In this document: positions 1 through 5,413 of the stretch, piece after piece
Position numbering within the stretch: position 1 is the first letter of the stretch
How the letters are laid out: each line of letters opens with the position of its first letter
Assembly (NCBI GenBank): GCA_913056375.1
Contig: CAJXNF010000225.1
Coordinates: 1-5,413, forward strand
Length of the DNA: 5,413 nt
Source of the DNA: an uncultured Pseudomonadota bacterium
Lineage (GTDB): Bacteria > SAR324 > NAC60-12
Direction of reading: 5' to 3'
Notes under the pieces: generated by a model
The model's database searches: none
The model's input: the letters and a program-made list of their open reading frames with translations, nothing else
Told to the model about the DNA's origin: nothing
Position numbers and translations under genes: made by a program

Positions 1-835
1 TACCCATGAGTCTTTTCACAGCTGGGTTGCTATCATTGCGTTTTGAATCAACATTACCTGAATTGATGCCCATTTCTTCTGCATTGATCATCGCATTCAG
101 GGTCCAGCGAGCCAGATCTGCCCATTGAGCGTCATCCTGTCTAACCACCGGTCCAAGAGGCTCTTTGGAAATGATTTCTGGGAGCACCTTGTGATCACCT
201 GGGTTTGATAGTTTGGTTCTTTGTGCAGCTAAGCCAGATCGGTCTGTCGTGTAGACATCACAGCGGCCTGCATCGTATGCGGCAACGACCTCATCAGCTT
301 TTTCAAATGCTACTAGTTCGAACTGCATTCCATTAGCACGGAAGAAATCAGTCAGATTTAATTCTGTTGTAGTTCCTGTGTTTGTACATGCAGAGGCACC
401 GTCAAGTTCTAGAGCACTGTTCACACCCAAATCCTTGCGTACCATAAAACCCTGGCCATCGTAGTAATTTACTCCCACAAACTCCAAACCCAGAGTCGCA
501 TCACGTGTCATTGTCCAGGTTGTGTTTCGCGCTAGAACGTCAATCTCTCCAGAGCGTAGGGCTTCAAATCTAGCTTTTGCAGAAAGAGGAGTGTACTTCA
601 CCTTGTCAGCATCTCCGAAAACTGCGGCCGACATTGCCCGGCAGAAATCAACGTCCAACCCGGACCAGTTACCCTGATCATCAGGATTAGAGAATCCTGG
701 CAAACCCTGGCTTACACCACACTGAATATGTCCTTTCGATTTAACAGCAGCAAGGGTCCCTTTCTCATGACCACCAGCCAGGGCAAATCCACCCATCAGG
801 GCAACGGACAGACAGGACAAGAATAGTTTTTTCAT
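1..835 (-). CDS. aapJ: General L-amino-acid ABC transporter, periplasmic binding protein (AapJ-like), C-terminus cut by window edge
   Basis: This is the solute receptor of a polar amino-acid ABC importer (family 3 binding proteins, Aap/Bzt type). It captures L-amino acids in the periplasm and hands them to an AapQM permease and AapP ATPase. What is seen: 278 residues with no stop before the left edge; known AapJ proteins are about 340 aa, so roughly 60 residues are missing. Residues 1-20 form a signal peptide (MKK, hydrophobic core, ALA before G21), cleavable by signal peptidase I. Family-typical segments follow: GNWSGLDVDFCRA (55-67), NTTWTMTRD (104-112), VGVNYYDGQGFMVRK (120-134), TGTTTELNL (153-161), AGRCDVYTTDRSGL (189-202) and EIISKEPLGPVVRQ (220-233). 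Cysteines 39, 65, 150 and 192 sit where AapJ proteins usually carry them. Start choice: ATG at 835 has GAGGAG six bases upstream, whereas the in-frame ATG at 841 directly abuts that motif. Transport partners are expected past the left edge, which is inference. The exact substrate range cannot be read from sequence. Confidence 0.93.
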   Translation of the reverse strand, partial: MKKLFLSCLSVALMGGFALAGGHEKGTLAAVKSKGHIQCGVSQGLPGFSNPDDQGNWSGLDVDFCRAMSAAVFGDADKVKYTPLSAKARFEALRSGEIDVLARNTTWTMTRDATLGLEFVGVNYYDGQGFMVRKDLGVNSALELDGASACTNTGTTTELNLTDFFRANGMQFELVAFEKADEVVAAYDAGRCDVYTTDRSGLAAQRTKLSNPGDHKVLPEIISKEPLGPVVRQDDAQWADLARWTLNAMINAEEMGINSGNVDSKRNDSNPAVKRLMG

Positions 836-841
836 CTTCAT

Positions 842-847
842 CTCCTC
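842..847 (-). promoter_or_regulatory. Shine-Dalgarno of the aapJ-like gene
   Basis: The minus strand reads GAGGAG here. It is followed by six bases (themselves ATGAAG) and then ATG at 835. This spacing favours the second of two in-frame ATG codons as the true start; the first ATG (841-839) would have no spacer at all. Confidence 0.75.
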
Positions 848-915
848 AATCGTTTTGATTCGAAGGCTACCAGCAACTTTAACTGCATGGCAAAGACTCT
901 CTCACAAGGGCCATT

Positions 916-944
916 ATTCAGACTACATTTGGGCTGGATGTCAA
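916..944 (-). promoter_or_regulatory. Candidate sigma70-type promoter of the aapJ-like gene
   Basis: The minus strand carries a perfect TTGACA (944-939). Seventeen bases later comes CTGAAT (921-916), a weak -10 that matches TATAAT only in its last three positions; AATAAT slightly further on is a better match but at a 20-base spacing. Transcription would start near 909 and leave a leader of about 70 bases before the ATG at 835. The -35 is convincing; the -10 is not. Confidence 0.35.
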
Positions 945-949
945 GATTT

Positions 950-970
950 AATCCTTAGAAATCAAGGATT
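950..970. repeat. Inverted repeat AATCCTT / AAGGATT upstream of the aapJ-like promoter
   Basis: Perfect 7-bp arms (950-956 and 964-970) are separated by 7 bases, giving a 21-bp dyad. It sits a few bases upstream of the TTGACA at 939-944 relative to leftward transcription, where an activator would bind. The site class is not recognised. It is not followed by a T-run in either direction, so it is unlikely to be a terminator. Confidence 0.5.
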
Positions 971-1041
971 CCGAGACTTTACAACACATTTCCGCAACAA
1001 TTCCAGATAAATTGGACTGACAAAATCTAGCAGAATGAAGG

Positions 1042-1074
1042 ATTTTGATTGCTAGTCAGTACACTGATCAAAAT
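1042..1074. repeat. Nested inverted repeat in the middle of the intergenic region
   Basis: Outer arms ATTTTGAT (1042-1049) and ATCAAAAT (1067-1074) are perfect 8-bp complements. Nested and partly overlapping is TCAGT (1056-1060) with ACTGA (1063-1067). No T-run follows on either strand, which argues against a terminator. It lies about 95 bp upstream of the candidate acnA -35 and about 100 bp upstream of the candidate aapJ -35, so it could be an operator serving either gene. The binding protein is unknown. Confidence 0.45.
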
Positions 1075-1166
1075 TCATTTCTCAATTAAAAATTTGGTCT
1101 AACTCCGTGATTCTAATCTATCGAAGCCGCACTGAAAAACTTGTATTCTACAGACACTCTTTTACA

Positions 1167-1194
1167 TTGATCGGCATTCACAACTAGGAATAAT
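1167..1194 (+). promoter_or_regulatory. Candidate sigma70-type promoter of acnA
   Basis: TTGATC (1167-1172, four of six consensus bases) is followed after 16 bases by AATAAT (1189-1194, five of six). Transcription would begin near 1201, giving a leader of about 78 bases ahead of the ATG at 1279. A weaker alternative is TTGTAT (1141-1146) with TACATT (1163-1168). The call rests on consensus matching by eye. Confidence 0.4.
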
Positions 1195-1278
1195 GAGAAC
1201 AAGGAAAATCAACCTCTCCTCACGCTCATTGCCGCATGTGCGGTTCTTACCTCTGCAAACCCTATCCATAGAGAAAGC

Positions 1279-3978
1279 ATGTCTGACAACAAATTCGGAT
1301 GCCGCCGAGATTTTGATACGGGCAGTGGCAAAGCATCCTACTACAGCCTAGAGGCCTTGGAACAAAAGGTTGGTGGAAACATAGGCCGCTTGCCGTTCTC
1401 CATCCGGATTTTGTTGGAACAGGCACTGCGGAACTATGATGATTTCCAGGTTCTTGAAGAGCATGTCCATACCCTGGCAAATTGGGATGGCTCTGTCTCA
1501 GATAAGGAAATTCCTCATAAACCGACCAGAGTCATCCTGCAGGACTTCACAGGCGTACCAGCTGTGGTGGATTTGGCATCACTGCGTTCAGCGATGGCAG
1601 AGATGGGTGGCGACCCAGAAGTGATCAATCCCCGGGTTCCAGTCGATCTGGTAATTGATCACTCGGTTCAGGTCGACCACTTTGGCGGTGCGGATTCTCT
1701 TGATCGGAATATGCAGATTGAATTCGAGCGCAATCAAGAACGCTATGAGTTCCTCAAGTGGGGACAGAACGCCTTCCGGCAGTTCCGTGCATTTCCACCA
1801 GGGGTCGGCATTGTCCACCAGGTTAACCTGGAATATGTAGCAAACGTTGTTCAGTTGGTGGATGGTGTCGCTTTCCCAGACACACTTGTCGGTACAGATT
1901 CCCACACAACAATGATCAACGGCCTGGGAGTGATGGGCTGGGGAGTTGGTGGAATTGAAGCAGAATCGGTGATGCTAGGGCAACCAATCTACATGCTGAT
2001 GCCTCAAGTGGTGGGCTTCAAGCTGACTGGACAACTGCCTGCTGGAGCAACCGCGACAGACCTTGTCTTGCGAGTCGTTGAAATGCTTCGCAAGAAAGGA
2101 GTCGTCGAAAAATTTGTCGAGTTCTACGGCCCAGGTTTGGGCAATCTGAAACTTGCGGATCGTGCTACCATCGCCAACATGGGCCCTGAATATGGTGCAA
2201 CCATGGGCTTCTTCCCAGTGGATGACGAAGCGTTGAACTATTTGCGTCAGACCGGTCGACCTGCAGAAGTGGTTCAGCGAGTAGAAGCCTACTGCAAAGC
2301 ACAGGGACTCTTCCGCACCAACGGCACTCCAGACCCGATGTTCAGTGACACACTAGAGTTGGATCTGTCAACTGTGGAACCAGCCTTGGCAGGCCCCAAA
2401 CGTCCACAGGATCGTGTGAACCTCTCGACGATGCAATCAACCTGGCAGGAAACTCTGCGCAAACCGATCAAGCAGGGGGGCTTTGAACTCGGAGAGACGG
2501 CGCTGGCGAAGCAATCAGCCATTCAAGGGCTGGATGGTCAAACTCTGACCCATGGTGATGTGGCGATTGCAGCGATCACTTCCTGTACGAATACCAGTAA
2601 CCCATCCGTAATGATCGCAGCTGGCTTGCTCGCCAAAAAAGCGAATGCACTTGGGTTGAGAAGCAAGCCTTGGGTGAAGACTTCGCTTGGTCCAGGTTCA
2701 CGAGTCGTCACAGCCTACCTGGAAAAAGCAGACTTGCAGCAGCATCTTGATGCACTGGGCTTCAACACGGTTGGCTATGGTTGCACAACCTGTATTGGTA
2801 ACAGTGGTCCGTTGCCAGACAACATCGTCAAGGCAATCAATGACGGGGATTTGGTGGTGACTTCAGTACTTTCTGGAAATCGAAACTTTGAGGGAAGGAT
2901 CAGTCCGAACGTCAAAGCCAACTATCTTGCCAGTCCTCCACTGGTGGTTGCGTATGCGCTGGCTGGGACGGTCAACATTGATCTGCAGAATGACTCGTTG
3001 GGTAAAGACAAGGATGGCAACGATGTCTTCCTCAAGGATATCTGGCCGAGCAACGAAGAAGTCGCTGCCATGGAGAGTACGATCAGCAGTGATATGTACT
3101 CCAATGAGTACGGCAAGATGGACACAGTGACACCAATGTGGAATGAAATCGAGGCCAAGACCGGACAAGTTTATGCCTGGAGCGAAGCGTCAACCTACAT
3201 TCAAAATCCACCCTTCTTCCAAGGGATGGGAACTGGTGTCAACCCAATCAAGGATATTGAGGGTGCTCGTGTGTTGCTCAAACTGGGTGACTCGGTGACA
3301 ACGGATCACATTTCACCTGCAGGGTCCTTTAAGCCTGATACGCCAGCAGGTAAATTTTTGGTGGATCGAGGGGTTGCCGTTAAAGACTTCAACTCTTATG
3401 GTTCGCGCAGAGGCAATGACCGGGTCATGACGCGGGGCACCTTTGCTAATGTGCGCATTCGCAATCAGATCGCACCAGGAACCGAGGGTGGCTTTACGAA
3501 GTATTTCCCGACTGGCGAAGTGACTACGGTCTATGACGCAGCAATGGAGTACAAGGCCACCAATACACCGCTGGTGGTGCTAGCTGGGGCGGAATACGGA
3601 ACTGGTTCTTCCCGTGACTGGGCGGCGAAAGGAACCTTCCTGCTAGGGGTTAAGGCAGTGGTTGCAGCCAGTTTTGAACGGATTCATCGCTCCAATCTGG
3701 TAGGGATGGGTGTGCTGCCATTGCAGTTCAAAAATGGGGAGACTCATGAGTCCTTGGGCTTGACCGGTGAGGAAACCTACTCAGTGTTGGGACTCAGTGA
3801 TGAAATGCAGCCGATGCAGGACGTGATTCTCAAAGTCAATGATCGAGAGATCCCGGTGCTCTGTCGTCTCGATAACAAGGTGGAGATCGAATACTACCGC
3901 AACGGCGGAATTCTCCACACGGTTCTGCGTAACTTCATGCGAGAGAGCGGGAAGGAAGTGGATTTTCTTCAGCAGTAG
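1279..3978 (+). CDS. acnA: Aconitate hydratase (AcnA-type aconitase)
   Basis: This cytoplasmic 4Fe-4S enzyme interconverts citrate and isocitrate through cis-aconitate in the TCA and glyoxylate cycles. At 899 residues it is close to the roughly 890 usual for the AcnA/IRP1 branch and appears intact. Three cluster-ligand cysteines are visible: C436 in TSCTNTSNPSVM, and C502 and C505 in GYGCTTCIGNSGPLP. The N-terminal half has QDFTGVPAVVDLA, DLVIDHSVQVDHFG and GTDSHTTMINGLGVMGWGVG (205-224, with D207 and H209). A linker leads to the C-terminal swivel domain with LGDSVTTDHISPAG, SYGSRRGND (706-714) and GTGSSRDWAAKG (R779 expected to contact substrate carboxylates). ATG at 1279 is the only usable start: the in-frame extension back to the TGA at 1168 has no ATG, GTG or TTG. 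The preceding AGAGAAAG is a weak ribosome site. The gene is monocistronic, divergent from aapJ and followed by its own terminator. AcnA apo-enzymes can bind mRNA in other bacteria; nothing here tests that. Confidence 0.98.
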   Translation: MSDNKFGCRRDFDTGSGKASYYSLEALEQKVGGNIGRLPFSIRILLEQALRNYDDFQVLEEHVHTLANWDGSVSDKEIPHKPTRVILQDFTGVPAVVDLASLRSAMAEMGGDPEVINPRVPVDLVIDHSVQVDHFGGADSLDRNMQIEFERNQERYEFLKWGQNAFRQFRAFPPGVGIVHQVNLEYVANVVQLVDGVAFPDTLVGTDSHTTMINGLGVMGWGVGGIEAESVMLGQPIYMLMPQVVGFKLTGQLPAGATATDLVLRVVEMLRKKGVVEKFVEFYGPGLGNLKLADRATIANMGPEYGATMGFFPVDDEALNYLRQTGRPAEVVQRVEAYCKAQGLFRTNGTPDPMFSDTLELDLSTVEPALAGPKRPQDRVNLSTMQSTWQETLRKPIKQGGFELGETALAKQSAIQGLDGQTLTHGDVAIAAITSCTNTSNPSVMIAAGLLAKKANALGLRSKPWVKTSLGPGSRVVTAYLEKADLQQHLDALGFNTVGYGCTTCIGNSGPLPDNIVKAINDGDLVVTSVLSGNRNFEGRISPNVKANYLASPPLVVAYALAGTVNIDLQNDSLGKDKDGNDVFLKDIWPSNEEVAAMESTISSDMYSNEYGKMDTVTPMWNEIEAKTGQVYAWSEASTYIQNPPFFQGMGTGVNPIKDIEGARVLLKLGDSVTTDHISPAGSFKPDTPAGKFLVDRGVAVKDFNSYGSRRGNDRVMTRGTFANVRIRNQIAPGTEGGFTKYFPTGEVTTVYDAAMEYKATNTPLVVLAGAEYGTGSSRDWAAKGTFLLGVKAVVAASFERIHRSNLVGMGVLPLQFKNGETHESLGLTGEETYSVLGLSDEMQPMQDVILKVNDREIPVLCRLDNKVEIEYYRNGGILHTVLRNFMRESGKEVDFLQQ

Positions 3979-3987
3979 AATCTCTGG

Positions 3988-4030
3988 AAAGCACACGTTG
4001 ACCTGGGTTGGCGTGTGCTTTTTTTATTTT
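3988..4030 (+). terminator. Intrinsic terminator of acnA
   Basis: A perfect 10-bp stem, AAAGCACACG (3988-3997) with CGTGTGCTTT (4012-4021), encloses a 14-base loop. It runs straight into a T-rich tail (TTTTATTTT, 4022-4030) and begins nine bases after the acnA stop codon. On the minus strand the stem is followed by CCAGAGATTC rather than a T-run, so termination of the convergent leftward transcripts here would be weaker. The remaining bases to 4079 show nothing recognisable. Confidence 0.93.
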
Positions 4031-4079
4031 GAGGGAACGGGTGATTTTGGAGTAGGTACACCACAGACCAATACGAAGC

Positions 4080-4283
4080 TCAGAAATAGCTCTCGTAGGA
4101 TCCTTGATCATTGACCCGGCGCTCGGACTCCATCGGCGAACCAAATCGCTCAGAACGATGCTGGAAGGGGTCCTCAGGAGTAAAGAGAGCTTCTCCACCT
4201 GAGAAAAAAATCGCCCCACCAAGCAAGACAATGAAGATGATCAGGATGGCCTTGCGTTCCTTTGGATCAAAGTTCTGAAACAT
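4080..4283 (-). CDS. Small single-pass membrane protein of unknown function, coupled to the RapZ-C gene
   Basis: I do not recognise a family. The 67-residue product has a short charged N-terminus (D6, K8, E9, R10, K11) and one hydrophobic segment at about residues 12-28 (AILIIFIVLLGGAIFF), then a polar tail rich in E, R, S and Q ending SYESYF. Positive charge before the segment predicts a cytoplasmic N-terminus and an outward tail. The segment is uncleaved-anchor-like: no clear signal peptidase site or lipobox cysteine follows. Evidence that it is real: its ATG shares a base with the stop of the upstream gene (TGATG), and AGGAG lies five bases before the TGA in that gene's last codons, an ideal arrangement for translational coupling. 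Overlapping antisense and out-of-frame readings lack such signals. It could modulate, anchor or simply be co-transcribed with the RapZ-C protein; function is unknown. Confidence 0.75.
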   Translation of the reverse strand: MFQNFDPKERKAILIIFIVLLGGAIFFSGGEALFTPEDPFQHRSERFGSPMESERRVNDQGSYESYF

Positions 4284-4702
4284 CAGCGCTCCTGTGATTG
4301 AGAGGAAACTGGCCAGAAGGACTGCTCGGTATGGGTGAGTTGAATGGATAGTCCTGGATATCCAGCAAAGTGCTTGTGCAATTTCTCAGCGACATAGACT
4401 GATCGATGCTGACCGCCTGTGCATCCACAGTTCACCATGAGTCGCTCAAAGTCCCGAGCGATGTATCTCTTCACACTCAGTTCCAAGGTTCCTTTCAAAT
4501 GATTGAGGAACATTGCGGTTTCCTCCTTTGCTTCCAACCATGCTTGAACCGCAGTATCCAGTCCGGTCAATGCTTGGTATTCCTCGTATTTTCCTGGATT
4601 TGGAAGGCAGCGACAATCGAACACAAAGCCTCCTCCGTGACCGCTTTCATCACTGGGAATTCCAGATCGTCGAAATCCAAACGAGTAAAGATCAAGGAGC
4701 AT
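4283..4702 (-). CDS. Free-standing RapZ C-terminal-domain protein
   Basis: The 139-residue product matches only the C-terminal half of RapZ (formerly YvcJ/YhbJ). In E. coli that half binds the small RNAs GlmY and GlmZ and works with an N-terminal P-loop nucleotide-binding half to direct RNase E. Here the P-loop half is absent. Visible signatures are YSFGFRRSGIP (6-16), FVFDCRCLPNP (26-36), LTGLD (45-49) and the highly conserved GCTGGQHRSVYVAE (93-106). A glycine-rich insertion, SGHGGG (20-25), before FVFDCR is not in E. coli RapZ; I recall it from short or otherwise fused RapZ-C proteins. The start is forced: TGA at 4727-4729 closes the frame and ATG at 4702 is the only initiator after it, with only a weak AGG nearby. 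It overlaps the downstream small membrane gene by one base. Sugar- or RNA-related function is inference from the domain; an RNA target is not evident. The symbol rapZ is withheld because half the protein is missing. Confidence 0.88.
   Translation of the reverse strand: MLLDLYSFGFRRSGIPSDESGHGGGFVFDCRCLPNPGKYEEYQALTGLDTAVQAWLEAKEETAMFLNHLKGTLELSVKRYIARDFERLMVNCGCTGGQHRSVYVAEKLHKHFAGYPGLSIQLTHTEQSFWPVSSQSQER
4289..4294 (-). promoter_or_regulatory. Shine-Dalgarno of the small membrane protein inside the RapZ-C gene
   Basis: The minus strand reads CAGGAG within the final Gln-Glu codons of the upstream gene. It lies a few bases ahead of the TGATG overlap at 4281-4285. The strong match supports the small gene and its translational coupling. 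Confidence 0.7.
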
Positions 4703-4761
4703 TGGCCTGTAGTTTCTTGGGGAAGTTCATGCTCAGGTTCTCTGTCTAAAGAATCTTGCTG

Positions 4762-4780
4762 TGAATATTTTCAGTATTCA
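4762..4780. repeat. Inverted repeat TGAATA / TATTCA overlapping the RapZ-C promoter
   Basis: Perfect 6-bp arms (4762-4767 and 4775-4780) are separated by seven bases. The dyad covers the candidate -10 of the leftward promoter and the expected transcription start, a position typical of a repressor operator. No known operator consensus is recognised. Confidence 0.4.
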
Positions 4781-4801
4781 GTACGATCGTTCGGAAGTCA
4801 A
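4773..4801 (-). promoter_or_regulatory. Candidate sigma70-type promoter of the RapZ-C / membrane protein unit
   Basis: The minus strand has TTGACT (4801-4796, five of six consensus bases). Seventeen bases later comes AATACT (4778-4773, four of six). Transcription would begin near 4766, giving a leader of about 60 bases before the ATG at 4702. Confidence 0.45.
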
Positions 4802-4887
4802 ATCAGACTACCAGACTTGTCCATATTGAGCTTGGGAAGCAAGCATCTTAGCAAATCCTTTTCAATTTTTTGTCTCTCCCACTTCGA

Positions 4888-5413
4888 ATGCCTTTGAGCC
4901 TGCAGTTTCAGCTTTCCCCAGAAATAAAAGGAATCAGTCTTTGTTTACTGGCCTACTTCTGCTTCACCTGCGGTGATGCTGTGATCAAAGTGCTGGGTCC
5001 TCATTATCCCGGTTTACAGATCTTCTTCCTGAACATGGTGGCTTCTGCACTCATGGGCTTCGTCGTGGTGCTGCTGACGAGCAATGTGAAAAATCTTCGC
5101 ATTCACCGACCCTGGTTGCACCTGACGCGAGGTTTGCTACTCCTGATGATGCAGTTTTCCGCAACCTACACTTTTACACATGTGCCCTTGGGGAGTGCCT
5201 ATGTGCTGGTCTTTTCGGCACCCTTGATCACGGTGATCCTCGCTCATTTCTGGTTGAAGGAGAACATCCAACCCCAACTCTGGGCTTGTGTGGGGACTGG
5301 CTTTGTTGGGGTTGTGATTTGTCTACAGCCAGGCAGTGCGGAGTGGCATCCAGGACTGCTGACCGCCTTGCTGATTGGCATTGGGCATTCAATGCTAAAC
5401 CTGCTAGTACGAC
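4888..5413 (+). CDS. EamA/DMT-family transporter, C-terminal half cut by window edge
   Basis: This is a member of the drug/metabolite transporter superfamily, inner-membrane carriers built from two repeated EamA domains of about five helices each (usually near 300 aa). Only the first 175 residues are in the window: the first EamA repeat and the beginning of the second. Hydrophobic helices are visible at about 16-36, 42-65, 80-96, 101-122 and 131-147, with another beginning near 156. EamA-like landmarks include HLTRGLLLLMMQFSATYTF (78-96), VPLGSAYVLVFSAPLITVILA (99-119), the charged end FWLKENI (121-127) and GFVGVVICLQPGS (138-150). ATG at 4888 is the first ATG after the in-frame TAG at 4849. 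It lacks a clear Shine-Dalgarno sequence; TTG at 4870 is a possible alternative and also lacks one. The substrate cannot be told from sequence, since this superfamily exports or imports many small metabolites. It is transcribed away from the RapZ-C unit. Confidence 0.9.
   Translation, partial: MPLSLQFQLSPEIKGISLCLLAYFCFTCGDAVIKVLGPHYPGLQIFFLNMVASALMGFVVVLLTSNVKNLRIHRPWLHLTRGLLLLMMQFSATYTFTHVPLGSAYVLVFSAPLITVILAHFWLKENIQPQLWACVGTGFVGVVICLQPGSAEWHPGLLTALLIGIGHSMLNLLVR

Larger units (their letters stand above)
836..1278. other. Divergent intergenic region between the aapJ-like gene and acnA
   Basis: These are about 440 AT-rich bases with no credible gene on either strand. They hold the leader and promoter of the leftward aapJ-like gene (candidate -35 at 939-944), two inverted repeats (950-970 and 1042-1074), and the promoter and leader of rightward acnA (candidate at 1167-1194). 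No tRNA cloverleaf, riboswitch-like architecture or remnant of a known protein was recognised. The length exceeds what two simple promoters need, so additional regulator sites are plausible. Confidence 0.7.
4703..4887. other. Divergent intergenic region between the RapZ-C unit and the DMT transporter
   Basis: These 185 bases hold a plausible leftward promoter (4773-4801) with an overlapping dyad, and a small inverted repeat GCTTG/CAAGC (4830-4834 and 4840-4844) on the DMT side. The best rightward promoter candidate, TTGAGC (4826-4831) with TAGCAA (4849-4854), is poor. Long open frames crossing this stretch on the plus strand are antisense to the RapZ-C gene and were not accepted as genes. Confidence 0.6.

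Noticed and set aside
1171..1278. In-frame hydrophobic extension upstream of acnA (reads LLTLIAACAVLTSA near the end), resembling a signal peptide
   Set aside because: There is no ATG, GTG or TTG in this open stretch, aconitase is cytoplasmic, and the annotated ATG gives the normal family N-terminus. Coincidental.
1588..1905. 105-codon antisense frame inside acnA, and similar ones at 2289-2522 and 2863-3168
   Set aside because: These are antisense shadows of a highly conserved coding region with no family resemblance or ribosome site.
3979..4079. Acn terminator acting equally for both converging transcripts
   Set aside because: The stem works in both directions, but only the plus strand has a following T-run, so it is called for acnA only.
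3839..4114. 91-codon plus-strand frame across the acnA end and terminator
   Set aside because: It is an out-of-frame shadow of acnA that reads through the terminator hairpin; no recognisable protein.
3935..4231. 98-codon minus-strand open frame overlapping the small membrane gene, the terminator and the acnA end
   Set aside because: It crosses the acnA terminator and coding end, has no good ribosome site, and competes with the 67-aa frame, which has a TGATG coupling, AGGAG and a coherent membrane helix.
4640..4770. Possible frameshifted N-terminal extension of the RapZ-C protein in another frame upstream of 4702
   Set aside because: The alternative frame shows no P-loop or RapZ N-terminal motif, and TGA codons close it within a short distance. 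The stand-alone form is the simpler reading.
4406..4897. 163-codon plus-strand open frame opposite the RapZ-C gene and into the intergenic region
   Set aside because: It is antisense to a gene with clear family motifs, its translation shows no domain or membrane pattern of a real protein, and it runs over the neighbouring promoter and the DMT start.
1..5413. Mobile element, CRISPR array, tRNA/rRNA or defence system
   Set aside because: No transposase or integrase motifs, terminal repeats, regularly spaced repeats, cloverleaf or rRNA segments, or defence-gene domains were seen on either strand.

Overview
The window looks like ordinary chromosome from a Gram-negative, proteobacteria-like organism. 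Base composition is near balanced, there is a periplasmic amino-acid-binding protein of the general L-amino-acid (Aap) type, and AcnA-type aconitase is present. The AapJ and AcnA sequences are strongly conserved. A marine proteobacterial lineage such as SAR324 would fit the gene mix, but that is a guess and cannot be settled from the sequence alone. No mobile elements, CRISPR arrays, tRNA or rRNA genes were seen.

Layout. (1) Positions 1-835, minus strand: the N-terminal 278 residues of an AapJ-like binding protein; its end and probable permease and ATPase partners lie beyond the left edge. (2) Positions 836-1278: a long divergent intergenic region with candidate promoters in both directions and two clear inverted repeats. 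(3) Positions 1279-3978, plus strand: a complete aconitate hydratase gene, closed by a strong intrinsic terminator (3988-4030). (4) Positions 4080-4702, minus strand: a two-gene unit convergent with acnA. It encodes a free-standing RapZ C-terminal-type domain (139 aa), followed through a TGATG stop/start overlap by a 67-aa single-pass membrane protein. (5) Positions 4703-4887: a divergent intergenic region with a plausible promoter for the two-gene unit, overlapped by an inverted repeat. (6) Positions 4888-5413, plus strand: the first 175 residues of an EamA/DMT-family transporter, cut by the right edge.

How the parts fit. AapJ and aconitase both serve organic and amino-acid carbon use (uptake and TCA cycle), but they are transcribed apart and nothing shows shared control beyond the common intergenic region. 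The most interesting item is the RapZ-C/small membrane protein pair. RapZ's C-terminal domain is the RNA-binding part of the E. coli RNase adaptor. Here it stands alone without the P-loop kinase-like half and appears translationally coupled to a membrane microprotein of unknown role. The rest of the window is conventional.
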